From positions 1 to 40,655 of the forward strand of contig CACXDC010000138.1 of assembly GCA_902766365.1 (NCBI GenBank): a stretch of DNA of 40,655 bases, written 5' to 3'. The notes under the pieces were generated by a model. It ran no database searches. It saw only the letters and a program-made list of their open reading frames with translations, and had not been told where the DNA came from. Position 1 is the first letter of the stretch; every line of letters starts with the position of its first letter. Of the stretch, positions 1 through 8,974 are shown in pieces. The translations under genes were made by a program, and so were the position numbers. The DNA comes from an uncultured Lachnospiraceae bacterium (GTDB lineage: Bacteria > Bacillota > Clostridia > Lachnospirales > Lachnospiraceae).

Positions 1-22
1 TTTATAAGGAGAATTCTTTACC

Positions 23-1069
23 ATGAGCAAAAAACAACTCCTTTCCAATGAGGAAATCGCTTCCTTCTGCGGACAGACAGCCCTGATCATCAAGGCCGGT
101 ATCGGTCCTGCAGAGGGCATGGAAATCTTAAAACAGGACACAAAGGATCCGAAAGGCCAGGAACTGCTTTCCCGGATCAGCGATTCCTGCAGGAGGGGCT
201 CCAGTTTCCACGAAGCCCTTCTGGAAACCGGTCTTTTCCCGGATTATGTGATCAAGCTGATCGCTCTTGGCGAAGAATCCGGCAATACTGACGATGTCCT
301 GACTTCCCTTTCCGAATATTATGAACGGGAGCAGACCATTGCAGACAGTATCAAAAGTGCTGTCACCTATCCTTTCATCATGATCGCCATGATGTTCCTT
401 GTGATCGTGGTCCTGATCGTAAAGGTACTGCCAATCTTTGCACAGGTATTTGAACAGCTTGGTACACAGATGAGTCCGCTTGCCACTTCACTGCTTGCCG
501 CTGGAAATACCTTAAGCCGCTACTCCCTGATCCTTACCCTGATCTTTCTGGTAATCGTAGTGGCTTTCATCGTCATGTACAAAAGTCCTGCAGGCCGTAC
601 CAAGATCCAGCGGTTTCTGACCAGATTTCCCCTGACCAGCGGCTTCTATGAAAAGGTTGCTGCCGGACGCTTTGCCAGCGGCATGTATCTGGCCTTTACC
701 AGCGGCATGGACACTTATAAGGGACTGGATATGGTAGCTGATCTTGTGGAAAATGAAGAAATGTCAAAGAAAATAGAGCTTTGCAAGGAAGAAATTGAAA
801 AAGATGCCAATCTGCCGGAGGCTCTTGCCAGTGCACAGATCTTCTCCAGTCTTTATTCAAGAATGATCGCCGTTGGCTTCCGCTCCGGTTCTGTGGATCT
901 CGTCCTGAAAAAGATTTCCGAAAAATATGACGAAGATACCCAGAAACAGCTTGACCATATTATTTCCATCATTGAACCGACCCTTGTCATTCTGCTTTCT
1001 CTGGTAGTCGGGCTGATCCTGATGTCCGTCCTGCTGCCTCTGATGGGAATTATGTCAAGCATTGGCTGA
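23..1069 (+). CDS. Type II secretion/type IV pilus platform protein (GspF/PilC family)
   Basis: This 348-residue protein is the inner-membrane platform subunit of a type IV pilus or type II secretion-like machine. Such subunits couple the assembly ATPase to pilin extraction. Two homologous cytoplasmic helical halves are visible, roughly residues 10-115 and 210-315. Each is followed by membrane spans, with strongly hydrophobic stretches near 115-140, 165-187 and 318-342. The length fits, since family members are usually 350-400 residues. The start has an AAGGAG ribosome binding site. It is the first gene of a five-gene plus-strand run of small pseudopilin-like proteins. The partner ATPase and major pilin are not in the window and may lie just upstream. 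Family assignment is firm; whether the machine makes pili, secretes proteins or takes up DNA cannot be read here. Confidence 0.9.
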   Translation: MSKKQLLSNEEIASFCGQTALIIKAGIGPAEGMEILKQDTKDPKGQELLSRISDSCRRGSSFHEALLETGLFPDYVIKLIALGEESGNTDDVLTSLSEYYEREQTIADSIKSAVTYPFIMIAMMFLVIVVLIVKVLPIFAQVFEQLGTQMSPLATSLLAAGNTLSRYSLILTLIFLVIVVAFIVMYKSPAGRTKIQRFLTRFPLTSGFYEKVAAGRFASGMYLAFTSGMDTYKGLDMVADLVENEEMSKKIELCKEEIEKDANLPEALASAQIFSSLYSRMIAVGFRSGSVDLVLKKISEKYDEDTQKQLDHIISIIEPTLVILLSLVVGLILMSVLLPLMGIMSSIG

Positions 1070-1090
1070 CCATAAAGAAAGGATCTGCTT

Positions 1091-1429
1091 ATGTCAAACA
1101 ACCGGTTTGCACAGAAAAAAACAATATCCCTGTCTTTTCTGCGGATTCCATACCTGATCTTTCCCGTGATCCTGATCCTTTTTCTGCTTGCCCTGTCCTC
1201 CATTCAGGACTCTGCCCTGCAGAAACAGCAGGAAAGCCTGGAAACAGCACTGGAGCGTGACATCACCCACTGCTATGCGGTAGAAGGATATTATCCGCCA
1301 AGCCTTTCCTATATTGAAGAGCATTACGGTCTTACTTATAACAAAGACCTGTTTTTTGTGGATTATCAGCCTGTTGGCTCCAATATCCGCCCGGATGTAA
1401 CGATTATCGTAAGAAAGGACAACTCATGA
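1091..1429 (+). CDS. Small single-span membrane protein of the pilus operon, function unknown
   Basis: A 112-residue protein with a basic, polar N-terminus of about 20 residues, one hydrophobic span near residues 21-40 and an extracytoplasmic part containing YPPSLSYIEEHYGL near 60-75. YPPSL followed by a short helix is common in pilin-like globular heads, where such loops follow a long helix. No Gly-Phe-type prepilin peptidase site precedes the hydrophobic segment, so it is not a canonical pilin. It starts 21 bases after the platform gene behind AAAGGAT. Its last four bases (ATGA) overlap the next start, so translation is probably coupled. It is likely an accessory or minor component of the same machine. 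I do not recognise a named family. Confidence 0.75.
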   Translation: MSNNRFAQKKTISLSFLRIPYLIFPVILILFLLALSSIQDSALQKQQESLETALERDITHCYAVEGYYPPSLSYIEEHYGLTYNKDLFFVDYQPVGSNIRPDVTIIVRKDNS

Positions 1430-1956
1430 GAAAACAGGAAGAACGACATATCATTGATATTCTGTTTGTCATTGGTCTGTTCTGTATTTTTGCCCTGTCC
1501 ACCATTTTTCTGATCTCCATTGGTGCAGATATTTATGGCAAAACAGTTTCCAATACCGAAAATAACTTCAATGACAGGACCTCCTTCGCCTATGTGACGG
1601 AAAAGATCCGTCAGGCTGACAGAAGCGGTGCCATCACAGCTTCCACCCTGGAGGGAAGGTCTGCCCTCAAACTCCAAAAGACAGTGCAGGACACCGTCTA
1701 TATTACCTGGCTGTACGAGGATGAAGGATATCTGAAGGAGCTCATGGTAAGAGAAGATACACCGCTATCCCTCTCTGCCGGCCAGAAAATCCTGCCGGTC
1801 AGTGATTTTTCTGTTTCCCGGATTCAGGACAACCTCCTGCAGCTCACGATCCGCACAGCAGACGGTGAAGACTGCAGCCTTTCTGTAAGCCTGAAATCGG
1901 ATCCGTATGTTTCTCCTGCAGAAAACGAGGAAGGAGGTGCTGCGGATGAACAGTAA
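1426..1956 (+). CDS. DUF4860-like pseudopilin-type membrane protein
   Basis: A 176-residue protein with a charged N-terminus, one membrane span (about residues 9-35) and a beta-rich extracytoplasmic domain. That domain has the pattern of pilin-like minor subunits: a polar helix (ENNFNDRTSFAYVTEKIRQAD) leading into alternating strands. The arrangement resembles the DUF4860 proteins found in clostridial pilus-like clusters; that name is from memory and the function is unknown. There is no Gly|xxxxGlu prepilin cleavage site. The start codon overlaps the previous stop and has AAAGGA eight bases upstream. The tail is acidic (ENEEGGAADEQ). The end overlaps the next gene by 11 bases, again suggesting coupled translation. 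Confidence 0.75.
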   Translation: MRKQEERHIIDILFVIGLFCIFALSTIFLISIGADIYGKTVSNTENNFNDRTSFAYVTEKIRQADRSGAITASTLEGRSALKLQKTVQDTVYITWLYEDEGYLKELMVREDTPLSLSAGQKILPVSDFSVSRIQDNLLQLTIRTADGEDCSLSVSLKSDPYVSPAENEEGGAADEQ

Positions 1957-2446
1957 CGCCAGGAAAACCGGCCTCTTCCTTATGGAACTGATCATTGCCA
2001 TTCTTTTCTTTTCCCTTGCTGCTGCAATCTGTGTACAGCTTTTTGTGAAATCTCATACGATCAGTGAGCGCAACATTGCCCTGAACCACAGTATCCTTCT
2101 GGCACAGAATACTGCCGAGATCTTTTATGCCACGGACGGAGATCTTACGGAAATGGCATCTCTCCTTAGAAGCGGAGAATCTTCCGTCACAGCGGGCACC
2201 ACTGACAGTGACAGTACCGCTGCGCTGACTTTGTTTTATACAGATGAATTTGATTTTCTTGATCCGGCCACGGCACCCCTCTCCGCCGTTTATCAGCAAA
2301 CCATATCGCTCTCTGCTGACACGGATCCGGCTCTTATCACCTGCCATATCGTGATCTCAGAGCTTTCCTCCGGGGGTGTCATTTATTCTCTGGACACCAC
2401 ACTGTTTCAAAGAGATGGCAGCTCTTCCACCGCCATAAAGGAGTAG
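1946..2446 (+). CDS. Prepilin-like minor subunit with canonical cleavage site
   Basis: A 166-residue protein and the only one in this run with a convincing type IV prepilin signature. A short basic leader ends in KTG, followed by LFLMELIIAILFF. This puts Gly at -1 and Glu at +5 of the mature N-terminus, just as prepilin peptidase substrates require. The hydrophobic helix extends to about residue 32, followed by a Ser/Thr-rich globular part. I chose ATG 1946 over an in-frame ATG at 1907 because AAGGAGGTG sits directly upstream and the later start places the cleavage motif correctly. Overlap with the preceding gene supports one transcript. Likely role: minor pseudopilin incorporated into the fibre. 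Confidence 0.8.
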   Translation: MNSNARKTGLFLMELIIAILFFSLAAAICVQLFVKSHTISERNIALNHSILLAQNTAEIFYATDGDLTEMASLLRSGESSVTAGTTDSDSTAALTLFYTDEFDFLDPATAPLSAVYQQTISLSADTDPALITCHIVISELSSGGVIYSLDTTLFQRDGSSSTAIKE

Positions 2447-2449
2447 CCC

Positions 2450-2902
2450 ATGAATAAGAAGAAAACTTATGGTATGAATATGGGAGCTTCTTCCCTGCTG
2501 ATCATCATCGTGATCCTCTGTCTCGTATGCTTTGCCGGGCTTTCTGCGGTCAGCGCTCTTGCCGACTACAGGCTCAGTGAAAAGCTCTCCGGGCGTACCA
2601 CTGCCTACTACGAAGCTGTCAGTGAAGCAAACCGGGAAATGGCCCGCATCAATCAGGAACTGCTTTCTTTTTATGAAAACAGCTCTTCCGAAGACGATTA
2701 CAGACAAAAAATAAAAGAGTCTTTTCAGGACTCTCTTACTTTTTCGTATTCTGTCAGTGATACACAGGCGCTTGTTGTTTCTCTGGATCCTCTGTATCCC
2801 GCTGCCGCCTCTGATCCTTTGTACCGGATCACCTGTTTCGAAGTGGAAACCGTATCCGATCTTTCCCTGGATGATTCCTTACCGGTCTTCACTGGCAACT
2901 AA
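2450..2902 (+). CDS. Pseudopilin-like single-span protein, last gene of the pilus run
   Basis: A 150-residue protein. The N-terminus is basic, then YGMNMG, then a long hydrophobic stretch at about residues 12-35, then a helical and acidic extracytoplasmic domain (SEANREMARINQELLSF). The segment after Gly12 looks pilin-like, but position +5 is not Glu. It may be a noncanonical tip subunit comparable in layout to GspK or PilX, which is inference only. It starts four bases after the previous stop with GGAG upstream. The 3' end overlaps the convergent sortase gene by 24 bases, with no intrinsic terminator between the two. It is also possible that the protein is simply an anchored accessory factor. 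Confidence 0.75.
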   Translation: MNKKKTYGMNMGASSLLIIIVILCLVCFAGLSAVSALADYRLSEKLSGRTTAYYEAVSEANREMARINQELLSFYENSSSEDDYRQKIKESFQDSLTFSYSVSDTQALVVSLDPLYPAAASDPLYRITCFEVETVSDLSLDDSLPVFTGN

Positions 2903-3661
2903 TACACCAAGAACGATGGTTCTGTTATTGCTGTGAAGGCCATGACAGGTAGACAGTGTCATTACTTTATCCGATGCGCTGACGACCTTATCTGATCTCC
3001 AGGTTGCTGTCTCATCCACATAATCCAGAAAGCCCTGCTGCTCCTCTTCATTCCGGATCAGGTCATAGGTTCTGGAATCTGCCTGTGTCAGATATACCGC
3101 AAAGATCTCGTACATATAGGCCTTATCTTCTGTAAACACATAGAAATTCGGATTTTCTTCCTGTATGGAAGAATCATTCAGCATCTTCTTGAGGGAACCA
3201 AACATGGTTCCGTTTCTCATATTATGTCCATATACGATCGTATTGTAATCGCTGTAGTCTGTTCTGTTCAGGAAGTCCATGAAGATCGCACCTGAACTGT
3301 TCTTCTCCCCTTCAAAGGTATAATGGGTATAATAATCATTGTCATTCCCACGGACGATCGGATAGCTGATCTCCAGTGGCTCATAGTACAGCCAGCCTGT
3401 AAAATCTTCATTGATCTTCTTCAGTTCATCATACCGGATATCAACAGATACCGGGATCAGGCTTTCTTCCTCTGTTTCCTCTGCTGCTGTGCTCTCCTCC
3501 TGCACCGGTGCTTCTTCTTTGACAGAAGCGTAGCTTTCCAGCTGCTGGTATTCGTCAATACCCTTCTGGTACTCTCTGGACAGCCGGAATACATTGATTC
3601 CCGATACCACTACCGCTGCCAGTGAAACAATCAGTACGATCAGCCACAATTTGTTTTTCAC
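2879..3661 (-). CDS. srtB: Class B sortase
   Basis: A 260-residue membrane-anchored transpeptidase that would join surface proteins to the cell wall or to each other. The sequence has an N-terminal signal-anchor (about residues 5-25), an acidic linker rich in Glu (45-68) and a sortase barrel. The catalytic triad is visible as His146 in VYGHNM, Cys239 in TLSTC and Arg247 in NNRTIV; the spacing and GNDNDYYTHYTF region are typical of class B. The start codon is GTG, preceded by AAAGGGG. No sorting-signal protein lies in the window, so the substrate is unknown; the pilus-like operon it faces is convergent and its proteins lack sorting signals. It has its own promoter at 3705-3734 and is probably a single gene. 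Confidence 0.93.
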   Translation of the reverse strand: MKNKLWLIVLIVSLAAVVVSGINVFRLSREYQKGIDEYQQLESYASVKEEAPVQEESTAAEETEEESLIPVSVDIRYDELKKINEDFTGWLYYEPLEISYPIVRGNDNDYYTHYTFEGEKNSSGAIFMDFLNRTDYSDYNTIVYGHNMRNGTMFGSLKKMLNDSSIQEENPNFYVFTEDKAYMYEIFAVYLTQADSRTYDLIRNEEEQQGFLDYVDETATWRSDKVVSASDKVMTLSTCHGLHSNNRTIVLGVLVASEDR

Positions 3662-3704
3662 TTTCCATTTCCCCTTTCACAATACCGGATTCCCTGTAGT
3701 CAAT

Positions 3705-3734
3705 ATTTTACACTACGCCGATACGGAAAGTCAA
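3705..3734 (-). promoter_or_regulatory. Predicted sigma-A promoter of the sortase gene
   Basis: On the minus strand, TTGACT (3734-3729) and TAAAAT (3710-3705) are separated by 18 bases. Transcription would start near 3698, giving a leader of about 37 bases. It lies between the stop of the Cys-rich DUF6171-type gene and the sortase start, so the sortase can be expressed independently of the sugar operon. No terminator is visible before it. Confidence 0.6.
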
Positions 3735-3748
3735 TGTCAGGACATTTC

Positions 3749-4003
3749 TCACCATTTCTCATGGATATCCGGGCAGTGGTTCTTCCTGATGGCAGCCCGC
3801 ATTTCCACAAAGCACCCGCAGATCCGGCACATACCGTTCAGCAGGTGGTCACACTCTTTACAGAAAGAAAGCCTCTCTTCATAAAGAGGATCCTCTGCTT
3901 TGATCTCCGGATCAAGCTGTCTGATATATTCATACATATTGTCAAAATAGGAGGCGTCCGGCATATCCTTTGCCAGACACCTCCTGCATATTCTCTGTTC
4001 CAT
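3749..4003 (-). CDS. Small cysteine-rich DUF6171-type protein
   Basis: An 84-residue soluble protein with eight cysteines: Cys6/Cys9 (CRRC), Cys48/Cys51 (CKEC), Cys59/Cys62/Cys64 (CRICGC) and Cys77 in HCP. The pattern suggests one or two structural zinc sites. The signature CGCFVEMRAA resembles a small clostridial family I know as DUF6171, of unknown function. A longer reading frame starts at 4108, but the ATG at 4003 matches the family N-terminus and shares its A with the TAA stop of the arabinofuranosidase gene (TAATG), so translation is probably by termination-reinitiation. It is the last gene of the sugar operon. A role in arabinoside metabolism is not implied by its sequence. Confidence 0.8.
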   Translation of the reverse strand: MEQRICRRCLAKDMPDASYFDNMYEYIRQLDPEIKAEDPLYEERLSFCKECDHLLNGMCRICGCFVEMRAAIRKNHCPDIHEKW

Positions 4004-5511
4004 TATGCTTTTATCTCGATCTGCACCACACTGCATGCCGGAAGCTCTACAGCGAGATCTCCGTCCTGTGTGATCCTGTAATCTGTGAAATCCTCTTCCT
4101 TCACACACCCGGGTTCATCAAAGGTATTATGTGCTGCCATGGTTCCTGTCAGGATCCTTGCCTGCACCTGTTCGATCTTCTTATCAAAGAACTGTACTGT
4201 CACAGTATCTGCTTCCTCTGCAGAAAGATTTCCCAGTGTGATCAGGATATTACCTTCAGCATCCATGGAAACGGACTCACTGATATGAGGCACCTTATCT
4301 TCTCCTTCTCCGACCAGTTCTGTTGTCAGTGTACTGTCCAGAAGCTCACTCTCCTGATGACCACGGAACATATGAAATACATAATAGGTCGGTGTCAGTA
4401 CCATCCTGGCACCTTCTGTCAGGATCACTGACTGCAGTACATTGACGAGCTGCGCGATGTTGGCCATTTTCACACGGTCACAGTGCCTGTTGAAAATGTT
4501 CAGGGAAAGGCAGGCCACCAGTGCATCTCTCATGGTGTTCTGCTGATACAGGAATCCCGGATTGGTTCCCGGTTCCACATCAAACCAGCAGCCCCACTCA
4601 TCGATCATCATACCGACCTTTTTGTCCGGATCATAGCAGTCCATGATATCGCCGTGCTTTTTGATCAGCTCTTCTATCTTCTGTGCCCTGGCAAGCGTCT
4701 TATACCACTCTTCTGTCGTAAATTCTGTAGCACTTCCCTTATGATCCCAGTCCGGTCCCGGTACGGTATAATAATGCAGGGAAAGACCATCCATATAACC
4801 GTGAAGATACGGTGCTGTATGGTCAAAGGCTGTCTCCAGCACTTCTTTTGTCCAGTGGTAATCATCTGCATTCGGACCGCAGCAGATCTTTTCTGTTTCA
4901 CCCCTTCCGGAATAATCCCGGAGGAAAGTCTGATATCTGCGGTAAAGATTGCCATAATACTGCGGTGTCATATTGCCGCCGCAGCCCCAGCTTTCATTGC
5001 CAACTCCGAAATAATCTACCTTCCAGGGCTTCTCCCTGCCGTTTTTCCTCCGGAGATCTGCCATGGGGGATACCCCGTCAAAGGTCATATATTCAAGCCA
5101 TTCTGACATTTCCTGTACCGTACCGCTGCCTACATTTCCATTGACATAGGTCTTACAGCCAAGCTGTTCGCAAAGCTCCATAAACTCATGGGTACCAAAG
5201 CTGTTGTCCTCCAGTACACCGCCCCAGTGGGTATTGATCATCTTCTTACGGTTCTCTTTGGGACCAATGCCGTCCTTCCAGTGATATTCATCTGCAAAAC
5301 AGCCGCCCGGCCAGCGGAGTACCGGAATCTTCATTTCCTTCAGGGCTTCCACCACATCTGTCCGCATTCCGTTTTTGTTCGGGATCTCAGAATTTTCTCC
5401 CACATAGATCCCTTCATAAATACATCTTCCCAGATGCTCTGAAAAATGTCCGTAGAGCTCGGCATTGATCTTTCCAAGCTTCTTTGTCTCATTAATAACC
5501 AGTTTTGCCAT
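4003..5511 (-). CDS. GH51 alpha-L-arabinofuranosidase
   Basis: A 502-residue cytoplasmic glycoside hydrolase that removes terminal alpha-L-arabinofuranosyl groups from oligosaccharides by a retaining mechanism. Family GH51 features are clear: the start region [31 protein letters not shown] near residues 66-78, acid/base Glu173 in GNESWG and nucleophile Glu305 in IDEWG. The C-terminal 130 residues form the beta-sandwich domain. Length (~500) is normal for intracellular clostridial members, and there is no signal peptide, so the substrate must be imported. GGAGAAGG precedes the ATG. It follows the GH35 gene by 21 bases in the same operon as an ABC importer, consistent with processing arabinose-decorated oligosaccharides. 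Confidence 0.95.
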   Translation of the reverse strand: MAKLVINETKKLGKINAELYGHFSEHLGRCIYEGIYVGENSEIPNKNGMRTDVVEALKEMKIPVLRWPGGCFADEYHWKDGIGPKENRKKMINTHWGGVLEDNSFGTHEFMELCEQLGCKTYVNGNVGSGTVQEMSEWLEYMTFDGVSPMADLRRKNGREKPWKVDYFGVGNESWGCGGNMTPQYYGNLYRRYQTFLRDYSGRGETEKICCGPNADDYHWTKEVLETAFDHTAPYLHGYMDGLSLHYYTVPGPDWDHKGSATEFTTEEWYKTLARAQKIEELIKKHGDIMDCYDPDKKVGMMIDEWGCWFDVEPGTNPGFLYQQNTMRDALVACLSLNIFNRHCDRVKMANIAQLVNVLQSVILTEGARMVLTPTYYVFHMFRGHQESELLDSTLTTELVGEGEDKVPHISESVSMDAEGNILITLGNLSAEEADTVTVQFFDKKIEQVQARILTGTMAAHNTFDEPGCVKEEDFTDYRITQDGDLAVELPACSVVQIEIKA

Positions 5512-5532
5512 CGCCTTCTCCTCTCAAAGCCG

Positions 5533-8124
5533 TCAGTCCTTCTGCAGACTGTTGTATTCTGCCATCCGGATATCTTCTAATACCGGTCTTTCTCCGGTAG
5601 CCTGACACCATATGGTCACGTCATCGCACCATTCTCCGCACAGATATACCACATCCCGCTTTCCACCGGCTACTACAGGCATATTTTCCACCTGCAGCAT
5701 GATCCTTCCTGCCACATGTCCACCGGCATATACCGTCAGCTTCAGATCCCGTCCCCTAAAGAACAGCTTTACTTCCTTCTTTTCTGTCTGCAGCTGCAGC
5801 TTCAGGAAACAGTTCTCACCCTTCTGCAGTCTGAGCGGAAGGCTGGCACCTCTGAAGTCCTTCCGTGCCTGTGGTACAATCTCACTGTAGGTACAGTCTC
5901 TGATCGTTCTGCCTCCAAAGAGTGTCACCCTGCCTGCCCGGTCTGTATAATACCTGCGAAGGATCCTGACCGTCAGTTCCATCCGTCCGCTTCCGGCAAA
6001 GGCACTCAGGTCCACATAAGGATCATCCTTCTGCACCATGGAAACCAGGGAATTATTGACATAGACAGCGATCATGCAGTCTGCCTTCTCAAAATGTAAA
6101 AACAGGGCATCCTCTTCCGGCCCGGAAACAATAAACCGGGAATAAATGGTTTTCAGCGGAGATGCTGCACGGTTATAACCGTCGATCCCCATAATTGTAT
6201 TATACGGGGAATGTCTGAAAAAGCAAGTTTCTGTGAATGCTCCGTCATCCAGATCAAACAGCCAGCTTTCGCTGATATCTTCCCTTCTGGTAATCTGCAT
6301 CAGCTTTGAAATTCCCTTCAGTGAACCCATCTGCAGGCTCCTGCACCGGATATCATCAAAATTGCTGTGCCCCCAGATTTCTGTCTGGATCTGCACCTCG
6401 CCTCTGTGCAGGAATCTGCGCAGGGTATTGCCATTGGAATATACCGTTTCACACATTTCCTGATTCCGGATCGTTAACAGGTCTGCTGCTCCTGCGATCA
6501 GATATTCACCGTCCACTGCAAGCGTCACATCATAACAGCCAATGCCCCGGTACTGTCCCATGGTCTCCATAGGTGCGATTTCCGCTTTCCTGCTGTTCTC
6601 CCTGGTAAGCTGCGCCTCTCCCGTGTACAGGAAGATCTCTTCTCCATCCTCCTGCTGCTTTTCCGGCAGGCAGGCAAGATCCGGAAGTCCCGGGATCGCT
6701 GCAGCTCCCATATGTTCTTTCGTTCCAGCGATAAAATCAATATTTCCATAGGAAAAGACAATTTCTTCCTCTTCCACCTCTTTCTGGATCCGGTAACTTC
6801 CTTCTGCTCCGTCAAGGAGACTGTCCAGAAATCCTTCTCCATAAAGGCATACCTTCACACGGTCATCCTGCCGGCTGATCCAGCCAATCTCATAATTACT
6901 GTGCCGGATCACACAGTCCTCACTGATCTGGAAATTCCAGGGCAGAAGTCTTGTTTCAAGAGGCTGCATTTCCACCATAAAGCTGTCTGTTTCTGTCTGA
7001 ACGGTGACTGCCTGCTTCTTCTCCAGATCAGAAAGCTCCATCAGCTCCCCTTCCTTAAGCTTCAGGAAAGGTACCTTTCTGTTTATCTTCCCTTCTGCCT
7101 GCACGGAAACCTCCGCATGGAATCCCGGCTTTGCCGAGGCAAGGGATTCTGAAAGGCTGCCGATCAGTCCTGCCAGAAGACGGGCTTCATAAATCTGCCC
7201 ATTGCAGTCTCCTGCCGAACCGATCATGGAACAGAAATCATAATCAGAAGCCATCAGGGCTACCGGATTCTCCTCTGTTCCCCAGTTGGTAATCCCATTA
7301 TAAAAATCCATGGTACATCCTGCTGTCTGGTTATAAGGACTTAAAAGCCTTGCCCCGCAGGCCAGAAGGCGCTTCAGATAGCTGTGCTCCCTGTTGGTTT
7401 CTGTCACGAGAAAAGGCATGCTTCTCTCCTGCACAGAATGATACAAATGGATCGCACGCTCTTCCAGGTCAGCATAGTCGCCATCTGAATATACATTAAA
7501 AGCAGTATAAAGATCCGGTGTCAGGCCGCCGCCCCTGAGCAGATCATTCTGTCCGCAGCAGTAAAACAGCGGTACTGTCATGCCAAATGATTCTGCCATC
7601 TTTTTCAGCTTTTCCATATAGCTGACAGGGCTTTTGCACCGGTAAAAATCCAGTTCATTTTCAATCTGCATGCAGATGATCGTTCCCTGCTGCCCGATCT
7701 GATACTTTGAGAGCACCGGCAGGATATGTGCATACCAGTCCCGCATTTCTGACAGAAATTCAGGATCATCCTGTCTGACTGCCACCTTTTTCTCCGAAAG
7801 CCATGCCGGGATCGCACCGCCATCCCATTCGGAGCAGATATACGGGCCGGGACGGGCGATGACAAACAGTTCATTTTCCGCAGCCAGCTTCAAAAATGTC
7901 TCCACATCCTTATTGCCTTCAAAATCCCAGGTATCCGGTGCCGTTTCGTGATAATTCCAGGGAAAATATACATCAATGGCCTGATAGCCTGCTGTTTTCA
8001 GCAGCTTCATCCTGTCATTCCACCGCTCTCTCGGGATCCGGAAATAAAACAGGGAAGAGGCCAGCAGTGTCCGATATTTTCCGTTAATACAAATTCCGTT
8101 CTGATCTAATCTGATTGCTTCCAT
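5533..8124 (-). CDS. GH35-type beta-galactosidase
   Basis: An 863-residue cytoplasmic protein whose N-terminal TIM barrel (residues 5-330) belongs to family GH35. The pattern FYFRIPRERWNDRM, RPGPYICSEWDGGAIPAWL (residues 91-109) and IENE is diagnostic. Glu157 in IENE is the expected acid/base and Glu242 in VTETN the expected nucleophile. The remaining ~500 residues contain beta-sandwich segments like those in large GH35 enzymes. No signal peptide is present. The likely reaction is release of terminal beta-D-galactose, though substrate preference cannot be read from the sequence. It lies 18 bases downstream of the permease gene, with GGAAAGGA before ATG 8124. Together with the GH51 enzyme it suggests (arabino)galacto-oligosaccharides as substrates. 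Confidence 0.93.
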   Translation of the reverse strand: MEAIRLDQNGICINGKYRTLLASSLFYFRIPRERWNDRMKLLKTAGYQAIDVYFPWNYHETAPDTWDFEGNKDVETFLKLAAENELFVIARPGPYICSEWDGGAIPAWLSEKKVAVRQDDPEFLSEMRDWYAHILPVLSKYQIGQQGTIICMQIENELDFYRCKSPVSYMEKLKKMAESFGMTVPLFYCCGQNDLLRGGGLTPDLYTAFNVYSDGDYADLEERAIHLYHSVQERSMPFLVTETNREHSYLKRLLACGARLLSPYNQTAGCTMDFYNGITNWGTEENPVALMASDYDFCSMIGSAGDCNGQIYEARLLAGLIGSLSESLASAKPGFHAEVSVQAEGKINRKVPFLKLKEGELMELSDLEKKQAVTVQTETDSFMVEMQPLETRLLPWNFQISEDCVIRHSNYEIGWISRQDDRVKVCLYGEGFLDSLLDGAEGSYRIQKEVEEEEIVFSYGNIDFIAGTKEHMGAAAIPGLPDLACLPEKQQEDGEEIFLYTGEAQLTRENSRKAEIAPMETMGQYRGIGCYDVTLAVDGEYLIAGAADLLTIRNQEMCETVYSNGNTLRRFLHRGEVQIQTEIWGHSNFDDIRCRSLQMGSLKGISKLMQITRREDISESWLFDLDDGAFTETCFFRHSPYNTIMGIDGYNRAASPLKTIYSRFIVSGPEEDALFLHFEKADCMIAVYVNNSLVSMVQKDDPYVDLSAFAGSGRMELTVRILRRYYTDRAGRVTLFGGRTIRDCTYSEIVPQARKDFRGASLPLRLQKGENCFLKLQLQTEKKEVKLFFRGRDLKLTVYAGGHVAGRIMLQVENMPVVAGGKRDVVYLCGEWCDDVTIWCQATGERPVLEDIRMAEYNSLQKD

Positions 8125-8142
8125 AGAAAATCCTTTCCTCTT

Positions 8143-8961
8143 TTATCCTTTCAGTCCGCTGTGGACCATTCCATTTGTGATCTGCTTTTCAAATACCAGG
8201 AATATGATCAGGATCGGGATCAGCGCACACACCGTTCCTGCCATAATGATGGTATACTGCATGGTATGCTCTGACTGGAAAAATTTAAGGCCAAGCTGGA
8301 TCGTATATTTCTCTTTCGTATTCAGATAGATCAGCGGTGCCATATAGTCATTCCATACCTGAATAAAGGTAAATATGATCAGTGTTGCCAGCGCCGGCTT
8401 TGCCTGCGGCAGCATGATCTGTGCAAAGGTCCTGCCTTCTCCGGCCCCGTCTATCCTTGCCGCCTCAACCAGCTCATCCGGAACAGTCATAAAGAACTGC
8501 CGGAGCAGAAAGATACCAAAGGCACTGGCGAGCTGTCCAAGGATCAGCGCAAGGTGCGTATCCGTCAGATGAAGCTTACTGATGATCTGATACTGCGGGA
8601 TCATGATCGTATGCCAGGGCACCATCATGGTGGCCAGATACAGTCCGAATACCACATTCTTTCCGGTAAATTTCATTTTTGCAAAGGCATAGGCTGCCAT
8701 TGCACTGATGATCACCTGTCCTGCTGTAGCAAATACAGCAACAAAGGCTGTATTTTTATAAAAGATCAGAAACGGTTCTTCCGTCCATACCTTCACGTAG
8801 TTGCTGAGATTCACCGGATCCGGAATCCATTCGATCGGTGTGGTAAATACCTGGCTGTCATATTTCAGCGAAGTTGATATCATCCACAGAAACGGGAATA
8901 TCATGGCAAAGGACAGAAGAAACATCAATGCATAAAATAATATACTTTTTGCTTTTTTCAT
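8143..8961 (-). CDS. Carbohydrate ABC transporter permease (MalG/UgpE type)
   Basis: A 272-residue inner-membrane permease of an oligosaccharide importer with six predicted spans. The EAA loop that contacts the ATPase is visible as EAARIDGAGEGRTFAQIMLP, in the second half as expected for the MalG-type subunit. I chose ATG 8961 (MKKAKSILFY) because GGAGGAGAAT lies just upstream; a longer frame begins at 9009 but would overlap the previous gene and lacks a good site. The start lies 13 bases after the stop of the MalF-type permease gene. It forms a heterodimer with that neighbour. No ATPase gene follows, so a shared MsmX-type ATPase encoded elsewhere is likely. Confidence 0.95.
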   Translation of the reverse strand: MKKAKSILFYALMFLLSFAMIFPFLWMISTSLKYDSQVFTTPIEWIPDPVNLSNYVKVWTEEPFLIFYKNTAFVAVFATAGQVIISAMAAYAFAKMKFTGKNVVFGLYLATMMVPWHTIMIPQYQIISKLHLTDTHLALILGQLASAFGIFLLRQFFMTVPDELVEAARIDGAGEGRTFAQIMLPQAKPALATLIIFTFIQVWNDYMAPLIYLNTKEKYTIQLGLKFFQSEHTMQYTIIMAGTVCALIPILIIFLVFEKQITNGMVHSGLKG

Positions 8962-8974
8962 TGTATTCTCCTCC

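Noticed and set aside
3734-4431. Overlapping plus-strand open frames near the Cys-rich gene
   Set aside because: They are antisense to the sugar operon's 3' end and code for patternless His/Cys/Ser-rich sequences.
4483-5106. A 207-codon plus-strand open frame opposite the GH51 gene
   Set aside because: It is antisense to a clear glycosidase gene, has no family resemblance and no ribosome site.
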